This document shows positions 53,373 through 61,791 of a DNA stretch of 64,000 bases, in pieces. The notes below the pieces were generated by a model. The model was not told where the DNA came from. It did not search any database and worked only from the letters and a program-made list of their open reading frames with translations. Where the stretch lies: the NCBI RefSeq assembly GCF_004405125.1, contig NZ_SORX01000001.1, positions 1-64,000 on the forward strand. The letters run 5' to 3'. This DNA is from Jeotgalibacillus salarius (GTDB lineage: Bacteria > Bacillota > Bacilli > Bacillales > Jeotgalibacillaceae). The position numbers and the translations under genes were made by a program. The number at the start of each line of letters is the position of its first letter. Position 1 is the first letter of the stretch.

Positions 53373-53642
53373 ATGACTGAACGATTCTTTTTATATGATG
53401 ATACTGAAGAAACCAAAACGAGGTTTGTGAGCTTTATGGGAGATCACCAGCGCTTTGATCTGGCGATTATGTATTCTGACCGCTATTACGGCAAAGCCAT
53501 TGTAATGGATATCCAGGGCAGCCGTTTTGCCATCCTCGGACAGGATGATTTGGATGAACAGGGTTATCTGGAGCACGCTTTTAAGCTCTCTGAACAAGAT
53601 GCATCAGAACTTCGTGAATTTTTAAACGAAGTCATCTTATGA
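53373..53642 (+). CDS. DUF3055 protein
   Basis: 89 residues, acidic alpha/beta protein (FFLYDDTEETKTRFVSFMG) of the DUF3055 family. Function unknown. ATG 53373 lies 9 bases after AAGGAGG; an in-frame TTG two codons earlier is less well placed. Divergent from yutE. Confidence 0.82.
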   Translation: MTERFFLYDDTEETKTRFVSFMGDHQRFDLAIMYSDRYYGKAIVMDIQGSRFAILGQDDLDEQGYLEHAFKLSEQDASELREFLNEVIL

Positions 53643-53690
53643 ATCAACTACACTTCACCTGCTCATACTAATTTAAAAAGGAGCAGTTAA

Positions 53691-53918
53691 ATGGAACGTT
53701 ACAGTGACTTCTCAAACGTTGAAGTGCAAAAGGAATATCTCATACCTGAATCATTGCCTGAAGGTCCTTACGGATCACCCAGAGGAAAATACTCACTTGT
53801 TAAAAATAAATCCGGCCCCTGGAAAAGCGGCCAGCGCTACTACAGTGCATTTAACTATGAAAACAAAGGCGCTCACGAAGAAATCCCAAGACAGGATCCA
53901 GGCGCACATAAGCCATAA
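53691..53918 (+). CDS. small cytosolic protein of 75 residues
   Basis: MERYSDFSNVEVQKEYLIPE..., Pro/Gly-rich with ESLPEGPYGSPRGK and SGQRYYSAFNYEN. No membrane segment. AAAGGAGC precedes the ATG. Similar short proteins are carried beside yutD in other Bacillales; function unknown. Likely co-transcribed with the DUF3055 gene 48 bp upstream. Confidence 0.75.
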   Translation: MERYSDFSNVEVQKEYLIPESLPEGPYGSPRGKYSLVKNKSGPWKSGQRYYSAFNYENKGAHEEIPRQDPGAHKP

Positions 53919-53949
53919 AAAAATGACCCTCAGTAAGGGTCATTTTTTT
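53917..53949. terminator. bidirectional terminator, overlaps yutD stop
   Basis: AAAAAAATGACCCT/AGGGTCATTTTTTT with a 5-nt loop. The convergent yutD stop codon (53940-53942) lies in the stem. Confidence 0.88.
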
Positions 53950-54224
53950 GCGCCGGCAACCTTTTTCACAATGAAATAAGGACAACCGAAATTGCAATGC
54001 TCATATAAATAGTCCTTCACAGTTGAAATCTTCGTATCAAATGAAGACTTCTGATTCGTGTCTTCAAAAAAACCTTTCAGTCTCAGCTGTCCATAGCCCC
54101 AGTCGCCTACAATGTAATCATACTTATGAAGAATCTCACTGTAACGTGCTTCAAAAGCCTCTTCATCATAGCCTTCTCTATATTCTTCAATTATTTCGTA
54201 ATTTTGATTGTGCATTGTAATCAT
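53940..54224 (-). CDS. yutD: DUF1027 protein (YutD)
   Basis: 94 residues, with the family sequence KYDYIVGDWGYGQLRLKGFF and CNFGCPYFIVKK at the end. Function unknown. GGAGTGAG stands 7 bases before ATG 54224. Confidence 0.87.
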   Translation of the reverse strand: MITMHNQNYEIIEEYREGYDEEAFEARYSEILHKYDYIVGDWGYGQLRLKGFFEDTNQKSSFDTKISTVKDYLYEHCNFGCPYFIVKKVAGAKK

Positions 54225-54337
54225 TATATTCTCACTCCTGCCTGTGAACTACTTCCTATTATACATGACTACACACTTTTTTCTATGTATGATTGCGAAT
54301 CAAAAAGGACAAACTCAGCAAAAGGAGTGTTGCTTTA

Positions 54338-54499
54338 ATGAAACTCATTTATGCTGTCGTTCTCACATTGATGATTGCGGGATGCACAAAAGAACCTGAG
54401 CCCCCTGAAGTTTCGGATTTTTCTCAATGGCTCCCTTCCGTATTTAATGAGTATGACATTGCTCCAGAATATGTATCAAAAAAGCTGCCTGTACTGTAG
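54338..54499 (+). CDS. small lipoprotein (YutC-like)
   Basis: 53 residues from ATG 54338 (AAAGGAGTG upstream). Signal peptide with lipobox IAGC (Cys16) and a ~37-residue mature part (EPEPPEVSDFSQWLPSVFNE). The last codons form part of a hairpin that terminates the opposing metS unit. Likely exported; function unknown. Equated with YutC only by position and lipobox. Confidence 0.75.
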   Translation: MKLIYAVVLTLMIAGCTKEPEPPEVSDFSQWLPSVFNEYDIAPEYVSKKLPVL

Positions 54500-54509
54500 C
54501 ACAGGCAGC
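54478..54509 (-). terminator. terminator of the metP-metS unit
   Basis: Minus strand GCTGCCTGT/ACAGGCAGC, 8-nt loop, then TTTTTT. It overlaps the end of the convergent lipoprotein gene. Confidence 0.8.
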
Positions 54510-54516
54510 CTCGATA

Positions 54517-54627
54517 TTATACTGTTTTTTTCTTTGATTTTCTTACTGCATTTGTAATACTTGCAGCAAGTCCGCCCCATAAAAGGACCATTCCAATCAC
54601 CATCATTACAATTGCGCTGGCTGTCAT
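54517..54627 (-). CDS. metS: MetS-type small subunit of an NSS transporter
   Basis: 36 residues: one membrane helix (IVMMVIGMVLLWGGLAASI, ~6-24) and a basic tail RKSKKKTV. The MTASAIVMMV...WGGL pattern is that of the methionine/alanine importer small subunit. It starts 15 bp after the large-subunit gene with GGGGGG 7-8 bases before the ATG. Too short for usual length filters. The partnership is inferred from the Corynebacterium MetP-MetS pair. Confidence 0.82.
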   Translation of the reverse strand: MTASAIVMMVIGMVLLWGGLAASITNAVRKSKKKTV

Positions 54628-54642
54628 TGCGGACCCCCCTTT

Positions 54643-56166
54643 TTATTCCTTATCCGGAAGCTCAACTGGTGTTGAACGGCTCCATTTGATCAGTGAAACG
54701 ATAATGCCCACTGCTAAAGCTGCACCGGCTGACGCAAGGAACATAATTAACGCAAATTCATTAGAGTAACCTTCATAGTTACCTGTATCATTATCAAACT
54801 GCTGAAGGATATTCTGTGTGATCAGACCAAACATCATATAACCAAGAACGATTGGTGTCACGATACCAAGACATGCTTTCCACCATCCGCCTAAATGAAT
54901 ATCTGAAGTCAAGTTTGCATGACTCTGAAGCACATTTGTTTTGCGCAGAATCCATGCGATCATAATGACTTCAACAAGTCCGATTGCTGCTACACCAAAT
55001 TGGTTAATGTAGTAATCTGCTGCATCAAGGAAGAACAGTCCGCCCTGAGTTGCAAACAGAACAGAAATCAGTGCTGCAAGTCCGCCACCAAATAAAATGG
55101 CTTTATTACGTGAAACACCAAGCTTTTCAGTTAAACCTGCTACGTAAGTTTCTGTAATTGACATTAACGACGTCAATCCTGCTAATGTTAATGACAAGAA
55201 GAACAGTGCCCCGAAAATTCCATTTAATCCTGGAAGCTGGTTAATAATCTGCGGGAATACGACAAACGCAAGTCCGACACCGGCAGATGCAACTTCTGAA
55301 ACTGGCACGTCAAGCTGTGTAGCCATGAAACCAAGTGCTGCGAATACCCCGATACCTGCTAATAGCTCAAAACCTGAGTTTGCAAAACCTGTGATAAACG
55401 CGTTATTTGTAATATCCGACTTTTTCGGAAGGTAACTTGAGTAAGTAATCATAATTGCAAATGCAATTGATAAACTGAAGAAAATATGACCGTAGGCTGC
55501 TACCCAGACAGACGGATCCATGATGTTCTCAAAGTTTGGCTCGAAGAAAGCCGTCAGACCAAGTCCCGCGCCTTCAAGTGTTACTGCACGGATCACAATG
55601 ATCAGGAAAAGGATAACAAGTGTTGGAATGAAAATACGGTTTGCATACTCAATTCCTTTTTTAACACCTGCTACAAGAATTCCAAGCGTAATCACCCATA
55701 CCAGTAACAGTGGAATAAAGATACCCCACACAATTCCGCCTGTTTCACCAGGTGCTACGTCAAGTTGCAAAAATTCTGTGAATAAAAACCCTTCTGTATC
55801 TTCTCCCCAAGCCTGCCCGAACGAGAATATGGTATATCTCATAGCCCAGGCGATAATGACGGCATAGTAGGTGGATATGACAAATGATACGAATACGGCC
55901 CACCAGCCAAGCCATTCTGCTTTTTTACCGCTCATGCGGAAGAATGACAGCGGCGCTGATCCTCTGTACTTATGTCCGATGGTGAACTCCATAATAAGAA
56001 TTGGAATACCGGCAGTTAAGAGTGCAAATAAATATGGAATGAAGAATGCTCCTCCACCGTTCTCATAAGCGACATACGGAAAACGCCAAATGTTTCCTAG
56101 TCCTACCGCAGAACCGACTGCTGCTAAAATAAATCCGGCACGCGATCCCCACTGTTGACGATTCAT
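54643..56166 (-). CDS. metP: sodium-dependent NSS transporter (MetP-like)
   Basis: 507 residues, 12 helices. NSS signature WGSRAGFILAAVGSAVGLGN followed by IWRFPYVAYENGGGAF; the longer length and 12th helix distinguish it from the NSS gene at 19608. Na+-coupled uptake of an amino acid, methionine or alanine by analogy. Followed by metS in one operon. ACAGGGGGGA precedes the ATG. Confidence 0.9.
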   Translation of the reverse strand: MNRQQWGSRAGFILAAVGSAVGLGNIWRFPYVAYENGGGAFFIPYLFALLTAGIPILIMEFTIGHKYRGSAPLSFFRMSGKKAEWLGWWAVFVSFVISTYYAVIIAWAMRYTIFSFGQAWGEDTEGFLFTEFLQLDVAPGETGGIVWGIFIPLLLVWVITLGILVAGVKKGIEYANRIFIPTLVILFLIIVIRAVTLEGAGLGLTAFFEPNFENIMDPSVWVAAYGHIFFSLSIAFAIMITYSSYLPKKSDITNNAFITGFANSGFELLAGIGVFAALGFMATQLDVPVSEVASAGVGLAFVVFPQIINQLPGLNGIFGALFFLSLTLAGLTSLMSITETYVAGLTEKLGVSRNKAILFGGGLAALISVLFATQGGLFFLDAADYYINQFGVAAIGLVEVIMIAWILRKTNVLQSHANLTSDIHLGGWWKACLGIVTPIVLGYMMFGLITQNILQQFDNDTGNYEGYSNEFALIMFLASAGAALAVGIIVSLIKWSRSTPVELPDKE

Positions 56167-56219
56167 CTAATTTCCCCCCTGTAAGTACTTCCTGAATAAC
56201 AGAAAGTTTTTATATATTC

Positions 56220-56238
56220 AGATTATTTCTCATAATCT
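56220..56238. promoter_or_regulatory. inverted repeat near the metP transcription start
   Basis: AGATTAT-N5-ATAATCT directly downstream of the metP -10 box. Another perfect repeat, ATTCTGA-N7-TCAGAAT, lies upstream at 56289-56309. Either could be an operator. Confidence 0.4.
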
Positions 56239-56244
56239 AAAATC

Positions 56245-56272
56245 AGTATAGCACTTGCTTCCTAAATGTAAA
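56245..56272 (-). promoter_or_regulatory. promoter of metP
   Basis: Minus strand TTTACA (56267-56272), 16 bases, extended -10 TGCTATACT (-10 hexamer 56245-56250). Confidence 0.6.
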
Positions 56273-56319
56273 AGTACTATTTTGAAAAATTCTGAAATTA
56301 TATCAGAATAATCATTAGC

Positions 56320-56354
56320 AAAGAAGAACCTTGTAAATACAAGGTTCTTCTTTG
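56320..56354. terminator. hairpin in the metP/lysine-transporter spacer
   Basis: A perfect 14-bp stem AAGAAGAACCTTGT/ACAAGGTTCTTCTT, AAAT loop. Weak U-run; it may act as a second terminator or insulator. Confidence 0.5.
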
Positions 56355-56421
56355 TAGTATGCAAAATTTTTCACACATTATATAATTCATACATTTTCTC
56401 AGTCATACGATAGTCCTTTCT

Positions 56422-56456
56422 AAAAAAAGCCTGAATGGACTAACCATTCAGGCTTT
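56422..56456 (-). terminator. terminator of the lysine-riboswitch transporter gene
   Basis: AAAGCCTGAATGG/CCATTCAGGCTTT with a 5-nt loop, then TTTT on the minus strand. Confidence 0.85.
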
Positions 56457-56476
56457 CGTATGACTTATTCTATACA

Positions 56477-58084
56477 TTATTTAGCAGAAACAGTTCTCGC
56501 CTTATCAGGATTTCTCCCCATAATAATTGCAAAAAGAATGAGCAGAATGATGACAAGTCCCAGAGAAAGCAGCGTGCTGCCTGAGAAGCCAAGCATGATG
56601 TAACCTGCTGAAGCAATCGCAGCACCAGTTACAGCATAAGGAATCTGTGTTGCTACGTGATCAATGTGATTACATCCCGCTCCTGTAGAAGAAAGGATCG
56701 TTGTATCTGAGATCGGAGAGCAGTGATCTCCAAATACTGCACCTGCAAGAACTGCTGCAAGTGAAGGAAGAAGCAGTGAAATATCTGTACCCGCTGCGAT
56801 TTCCCCTGCGATCGGAAGCAGAATTCCGAATGATCCCCATGATGTTCCCGTTGAGAATGCCATGATGCCTGCTACAAGGAATAGCAGAACCGGCAGCCAG
56901 CCAATCGGCAGGTTAGATGCTTCTACTACACCTGCAAGAAATTCACCTGTACCAAGGTCGCCAATCAGTCCGACGATCATCCATGCAAACACCAGGATAT
57001 AAATCGCCGGCAGCATTGACTTTACTCCTTCTTTTAGTGCAAGAAGGAATTCAGCTCCGCCGATTTTTTCAGAACGGCCAATTTGTCTGATAAAGAACGC
57101 AATGGCAACTGCTAATCCAACAAGCGCACCATATACTAATGATTTTGCAACATCTGTGTATTCAAACATTTGCAATAATGTTGCAGATTCTCCTGTGTCA
57201 GCAGCATAAGCCTGTGAACCTGTCCACATCATAGCAGCAACTGTTCCGACCACAAGTGCAATGATTGGCCAAATAAGATCTCCGACAGTTCCATGCTTTG
57301 AAGTAGGAAGATCATTTTTAAGCTCGCCGGGAATATCTTTATTTGGGTCGTATACTTCACCGGTTTCAATTGCACGGTTTTCGTGTACTTTCATTTGACC
57401 GAAATCAATACCGCGAAGCGCAACAATAAAGACAATTCCAAGAGCTGCCCATACGTAAAGATTCATTGGCACCATTTGAATAAATGCTGAGAAAGCCGTG
57501 TATTCAGTAATTGAGTGAGTCGCCAGAATACCGCCGATCACAGCAATAATATAGGCACCCCAACTTGATACAGGGGACACCACACACACCGGTGCTGCTG
57601 TTGAATCAATGAGGTATGCAAGCTTGGCACGTGATACACGGTGGCGGTCAGTCAGCGGTCGTGCTACCTGTCCCACAGCCAGACTGTTAAAGTAGTCATC
57701 GATAAAGATAATGACACCCAGACAAGCCGTGACGAGCTGAGCGCCTGCGCGCGTTTTTACACGCTTCATCGCCCATTCCCCAAATGCTCTTGCTCCGCCT
57801 GATACGTTAATAAAAGCAGTAATAACGCCCAGAATAATCAGGAATAACATAATAAAAATATTCCATAAGTTCAGTGCGCCGGGTTCTCCATCCGCACCAT
57901 GCTCCCAAAATACGCCGCTGAATGACAGCCAAAGCGTCTCAAGTGTAGCAAGCGGTCCAAAGCTCGTAATCAAGAGTGCAGCTGCAACAATCCCCGCTCC
58001 CAGTGATAGTAATACTCGTCTTGTAACTAAAACCATTAAAATTGCAATAACTGGTGGTAAAAGTGATAACCATGTTCCTTCCAT
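56477..58084 (-). CDS. NhaC-family transporter under lysine riboswitch control (probable lysine transporter, LysW-like)
   Basis: 535 residues, about 11-12 helices. NhaC-type motifs: FIDDYFNSLAVG, GTSWGSFGILLPIAGE, FGDHCSPISDTTILSSTGAGCNHIDHV. By sequence alone one would call it Na+/H+ antiporter. The leader carries a lysine riboswitch, and riboswitch-controlled NhaC-superfamily members have been proposed as lysine transporters (LysW). ATG 58084 follows AAAGGAGGGA; the frame extension to 58156 runs through the riboswitch terminator and is rejected. Confidence 0.9.
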   Translation of the reverse strand: MEGTWLSLLPPVIAILMVLVTRRVLLSLGAGIVAAALLITSFGPLATLETLWLSFSGVFWEHGADGEPGALNLWNIFIMLFLIILGVITAFINVSGGARAFGEWAMKRVKTRAGAQLVTACLGVIIFIDDYFNSLAVGQVARPLTDRHRVSRAKLAYLIDSTAAPVCVVSPVSSWGAYIIAVIGGILATHSITEYTAFSAFIQMVPMNLYVWAALGIVFIVALRGIDFGQMKVHENRAIETGEVYDPNKDIPGELKNDLPTSKHGTVGDLIWPIIALVVGTVAAMMWTGSQAYAADTGESATLLQMFEYTDVAKSLVYGALVGLAVAIAFFIRQIGRSEKIGGAEFLLALKEGVKSMLPAIYILVFAWMIVGLIGDLGTGEFLAGVVEASNLPIGWLPVLLFLVAGIMAFSTGTSWGSFGILLPIAGEIAAGTDISLLLPSLAAVLAGAVFGDHCSPISDTTILSSTGAGCNHIDHVATQIPYAVTGAAIASAGYIMLGFSGSTLLSLGLVIILLILFAIIMGRNPDKARTVSAK

Positions 58085-58144
58085 AATGTTCCCTCCTTTA
58101 TTTTTTGATAGGGTAAGTAATGAGGCAAAATCGTAAAAAAACGC

Positions 58145-58182
58145 AAAAAAGGGCAATGATAGAGGACTCTACCATTACCCTT
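58145..58182 (-). terminator. riboswitch-controlled terminator
   Basis: AAGGGTAATGGTAG and its complement CTATCATTGCCCTT around a 4-nt loop, then TTTTTTGC, 60 bp before the start codon: the expression platform of the lysine aptamer. Confidence 0.8.
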
Positions 58183-58202
58183 GGCTTCAGTAATGTTATG
58201 CT

Positions 58203-58405
58203 CCATCACGATCTGTAGCTCCTCATCCTGCAGAAAAAACCTGCAGCAAGAGAGTGTTATCCCTGTTAAAGATAACCCCAATGATAAAACCCTGACCGGT
58301 TCTTCTCATTTCGGCAGTGATCCCCTTTCATCTGTGATCGCAGTTGTCATCCTCACACAGATTACTCTTAAACCCTGCTCCTCTACCCCATCGGATTATG
58401 ATGTG
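58203..58405 (-). ncRNA. lysine riboswitch (L box) aptamer
   Basis: On the minus strand the conserved L-box segments follow in order: GGTAGAGGAGC, AAGAGTAAT, GATGAAAGGGGA, GCCGAA, then a helix GGGTTATC/GATAAC, ACTCTCT, CTGCAGG/CTGCAG, GATGAGGAGCTAC. The ends (CATCA...GTAG with CTAC...TGATG) form P1. An intrinsic terminator follows at 58145, so lysine binding should stop transcription. Confidence 0.82.
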
Positions 58406-58428
58406 GTGATTATTCATTTTACTGATCA

Positions 58429-58457
58429 ATTATAACAAGACCTTTTCTTCAATTCAA
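58429..58457 (-). promoter_or_regulatory. promoter of the riboswitch transporter gene
   Basis: Minus strand TTGAAT (58452-58457), 17 bases, extended -10 TGTTATAAT (hexamer TATAAT 58429-58434), next to the yunB stop codon. Confidence 0.7.
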
Positions 58458-58459
58458 GA

Positions 58460-59221
58460 CTATTCTGTTGGAATTGGTACTTCAAGTGATGGAGACATGC
58501 CTTCACCTACATTATATATTTCCGGTACCTGTCCCTGAATCAACCCCATTGCAACCGGAATGTCCTGTTCTATGGTCGTCACTTCTGTTGCAAAAGGTAC
58601 AATGATCTGTACATCGACGATCAAATGGATGTTGATTTGCACAAAAGCGTTATTAATACCAAACTCATCTATTTCCGACTGGATGTTAGACGTTACACTG
58701 CCAACTGCATGAAAACGAATCGGAACTTTCGGACCAAGATTTCCGAGTAATGCATTTCCGGTAGCCTGACCCAGCGGCACAGTATAGACAATCCCTTCTA
58801 ATTCACCGGCATCTTCAACTTCCAGATCAAGTTCAGTCAGAGACTTCAGAATACTCGTGTCTCCTCTTTCTATCGCTCTCAGCTGCTCCTGAACCAATTC
58901 AGTCGTTTCCGCTAATACCCGGTTAATAATTTCCGTATTAAATTTCGTTGTGACCATCTCAGCTGAATCAGTCGGAACATTTTCAATGATTTCATTAATA
59001 TCCATGACATTCGCAATTTCTCTATTTACTGCTTTGCTGATCACAAGCGCCCCGATTTTTTTTGTCTGGGATTCTGCATAAATCATCAGCGTCGGTTTAA
59101 TCCCTGTATTAATTACCGCAAGACCAACTGCAGTCATGATTAAAAACAACATCAAGGATAATAGCCATACTGAACGTGCTGTAAGTGGCTTAATAGTAAT
59201 GAGTTGTCTCCGTCTGCGCAT
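58460..59221 (-). CDS. yunB: sporulation protein YunB
   Basis: 253 residues. Basic start MRRRRQLI, one membrane helix (~17-40), then an exported domain of the YunB family (SKAVNREIANVMDINEIIEN; YTVPLGQATGNALLGNLGP). A mother-cell sporulation protein in B. subtilis. TAGGAGGGC stands 8 bases before the ATG. Confidence 0.9.
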   Translation of the reverse strand: MRRRRQLITIKPLTARSVWLLSLMLFLIMTAVGLAVINTGIKPTLMIYAESQTKKIGALVISKAVNREIANVMDINEIIENVPTDSAEMVTTKFNTEIINRVLAETTELVQEQLRAIERGDTSILKSLTELDLEVEDAGELEGIVYTVPLGQATGNALLGNLGPKVPIRFHAVGSVTSNIQSEIDEFGINNAFVQINIHLIVDVQIIVPFATEVTTIEQDIPVAMGLIQGQVPEIYNVGEGMSPSLEVPIPTE

Positions 59222-59277
59222 AAAAAAGCCCTCCTATATGGCAGTCTATGCCCGGTAGAAGGGTTTTTTACACAGAA

Positions 59278-60375
59278 TTATTCTGAAACAAATTTGATAT
59301 CAGTTTTAGCAATTGTACAGCCTAAATGATCAGACAAGTCAACTTCATATGTAGCCTTGACTATTTTTTCATTTTCCTCCACGACCCGGATGATCGGACG
59401 TGTCGAGATGCCTCTGTTCTGGCGTGCTACAATTCCTTTTCTGCCGTCGCTTAATTCAACCGTAAGACCGTTTGGATAAATGGCAATCGCCAGTTGGAAT
59501 GCTTTTATTACTGTCGGATCAAACAGTGTACCAGAACCTGCAAGCAGGATTTCAAGCGCATCTGAAGGAAGCATTTTTTTCCGGTAAACCCGGTTTGAAG
59601 TACATGCGTCAAATACGTCGGCGACTGCAAGTATTTTTGCATAAGGATGAATATCCTCGCTCTTTATTCCTCTTGGATAGCCCGAACCGTTCAATCTCTC
59701 ATGATGCTGAAAAGCGCAGTGCGCAGTTAATAAAGACACATTGTGAAGGTTCTTCAGCACTTCAAACCCATGAACAGTGTGTTTTTTTATTTCTTCAAAC
59801 TCTTCTTCAGTTAAAGGACCGTCTTTCATTAAAACCGATTCTTCAATCATTGACTTCCCGATATCATGAAGCATCGCGCCAAGCCCTATCTGCTCAAGCT
59901 GTTTTACAGGCAGCTTAAGCTCTTTAGCAATCGCCAGTGTATAAAGCGTGACATTATAGGAATGGTGGAAAATATATGAGTCATAGAGATAGGCATCTGA
60001 CAAAATCATTAAAAGGTCCTGATTTGCATCCATCTCGCTCATAATACTTTTCAAAACATCCTGAATTTTACTCGTTTTGCTTTCCAGCATCGCTGACATG
60101 TTTTTTTGCTTACACGTTTGAATAGAAGAAAATGTTTCTTTCATTTCCCTGATCGATTCCTGTCTAACAAGAACCGGCACACTTTCTTTTACTTCGATGC
60201 CCTTGGACTGCTCATCTGAAATATAGACGTATTGAACCTTTAAAAAACGTAAGCGTTCAACCATTCCATCCGTCAGTGTGACCCCGGCTTGCAACAAAGG
60301 TTTTTCATTTACGTTATATATAGTGTGACCCAGCACCATGCCCGCACGAAGTACTTTTGTGGATATTAACCTCAT
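59278..60375 (-). CDS. HD-GYP domain protein
   Basis: 365 residues. N-terminal ~110 residues resemble a DUF3391-like sensor; HD-GYP domain (~130-270) with HSYNVTLYTL, LHDIGKSMI, and HHERLNGSGYPRGI. Such domains hydrolyse cyclic di-GMP; the HD, GYP and HHE motifs are intact. The C-terminal ~70 residues form a beta-rich tail. It starts after GGGTGG. Between yunB and yunD. Confidence 0.9.
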   Translation of the reverse strand: MRLISTKVLRAGMVLGHTIYNVNEKPLLQAGVTLTDGMVERLRFLKVQYVYISDEQSKGIEVKESVPVLVRQESIREMKETFSSIQTCKQKNMSAMLESKTSKIQDVLKSIMSEMDANQDLLMILSDAYLYDSYIFHHSYNVTLYTLAIAKELKLPVKQLEQIGLGAMLHDIGKSMIEESVLMKDGPLTEEEFEEIKKHTVHGFEVLKNLHNVSLLTAHCAFQHHERLNGSGYPRGIKSEDIHPYAKILAVADVFDACTSNRVYRKKMLPSDALEILLAGSGTLFDPTVIKAFQLAIAIYPNGLTVELSDGRKGIVARQNRGISTRPIIRVVEENEKIVKATYEVDLSDHLGCTIAKTDIKFVSE

Positions 60376-60409
60376 TCATTGACCACCCTTTTCTATCTGC
60401 TATCAGTTT

Positions 60410-61765
60410 CTAACGGGCATCCCCTCTTAATTTCTCTTTTAAAATATCACGTAAAAACTCAGGCATGAAATAATATTTTTTTGCTCTTTGCATTTCCGGA
60501 AAGAAAAACCCGAAAGTAAACATATCTACTGTTGCGATTCGATACACCTGGTCAGAGCGTACAAGTTCATTACCAACATAAAACTGATGTTCTTTTTCTT
60601 CCAGTCCTTTATATACAAATTCTCCTAGGATTGTTCCTCTGAAGCCAAGTCCTCTAATGACAGTAGTCGGCCAGGCCTGATGACGTGACTGCCGAATCAC
60701 TTCCTTCAGTTCACTGCCAGTTAATTCAACAAGACAGGGATTAATCGGATGCGGAAGAATGTGATGAAGATCGTATTCAGTCACCGGACCTGCTTCAAGT
60801 GAGTGTAGCAACAGTCCTCCGGTTACAATTGATAGATCGGCATCACACCATTCAAGAATTGCTTCTGCCAATAAATTTGTTAATGGGGATTCTTCCTGCA
60901 ATGGATTATGCTGAATCGGCTGATCAAGCACTGTGATTTCATTCGACAGAAGCTCTTTTCCTTCAGCAAGCCACTCGGCTTCCTGATCGTCAGCCTTTGG
61001 CAATCCGCCTGTTTCATAAAGTGTTGCTGTTGCACCTGATACTTTTCTGCTGACGTGATCAAAGTCAATTTCAACTTTACCTGTGTACATTCCAAATTTA
61101 CCGGCTGCCGCAAGCAGGACCTGATGATGAAGACGTCCATTTTCAAGCACATGGTGTGTATGACCGCCCATAATCACATCGATATCAGGACATTCTTCCG
61201 CCACCCATTCATCTTCCCGAATCCCCAGGTGCGACAACAGAATAATCACATCAACTTTATCTTTCATTGCTCTGACCTGCGCTTTTAACTCATCTTTAGC
61301 AGATGTAATATGCCAGCCAAGCTTTTCATAAAAGACCGGATACTCAGCAGTAACGGCAGTGATCCCTATTTTTATGCCGCTTTTCGTAGTTTTGATAAGA
61401 TAAGGGCGTGCCCAGTCAGGTCTTTTTCCTTCTGAGGTAAAAAGGTTTGCCAGTATAACTTCAAATTCAGCATGATCATAAAGTTCATTCAGTTCATCAT
61501 AAGAAAATGTAATTCCTTCATTATTACCAATCGTTACAGCATCATAGCCTGCATGATTCAGCATATCAACATTTCTTTTCCCTGAGGAGCCTTCAGTCAA
61601 TGGATGTGACCGGTCCGCATGATCTCCAATATCAAAGAGGAATACTTCTTCCCCTTCCTGCTCAAGCATACGTCGCTGTTGAATTAAGAATTGGTGGATT
61701 CGCGGCCAGTTTTCAAAATGACTATGCAAATCATTTGTATGATAGAGCGTAATTCTTTCTTTCAT
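60410..61765 (-). CDS. yunD: metallophosphoesterase/5'-nucleotidase-like protein (YunD)
   Basis: 451 residues. Metallophosphatase domain with LYHTNDLHSHF (8-18), FDIGDHADRS, TIGNNEG and VIMGGHTHHVL; C-terminal 5'-nucleotidase domain from ~275 (ESPLTNLLAEAILEWCDADL). No signal peptide, so cytosolic, unlike most 5'-nucleotidases. TGGAGGT precedes the ATG. Confidence 0.9.
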   Translation of the reverse strand: MKERITLYHTNDLHSHFENWPRIHQFLIQQRRMLEQEGEEVFLFDIGDHADRSHPLTEGSSGKRNVDMLNHAGYDAVTIGNNEGITFSYDELNELYDHAEFEVILANLFTSEGKRPDWARPYLIKTTKSGIKIGITAVTAEYPVFYEKLGWHITSAKDELKAQVRAMKDKVDVIILLSHLGIREDEWVAEECPDIDVIMGGHTHHVLENGRLHHQVLLAAAGKFGMYTGKVEIDFDHVSRKVSGATATLYETGGLPKADDQEAEWLAEGKELLSNEITVLDQPIQHNPLQEESPLTNLLAEAILEWCDADLSIVTGGLLLHSLEAGPVTEYDLHHILPHPINPCLVELTGSELKEVIRQSRHQAWPTTVIRGLGFRGTILGEFVYKGLEEKEHQFYVGNELVRSDQVYRIATVDMFTFGFFFPEMQRAKKYYFMPEFLRDILKEKLRGDAR

Positions 61766-61791
61766 AACGCTTTTACCTCCAGTTACTTGAT

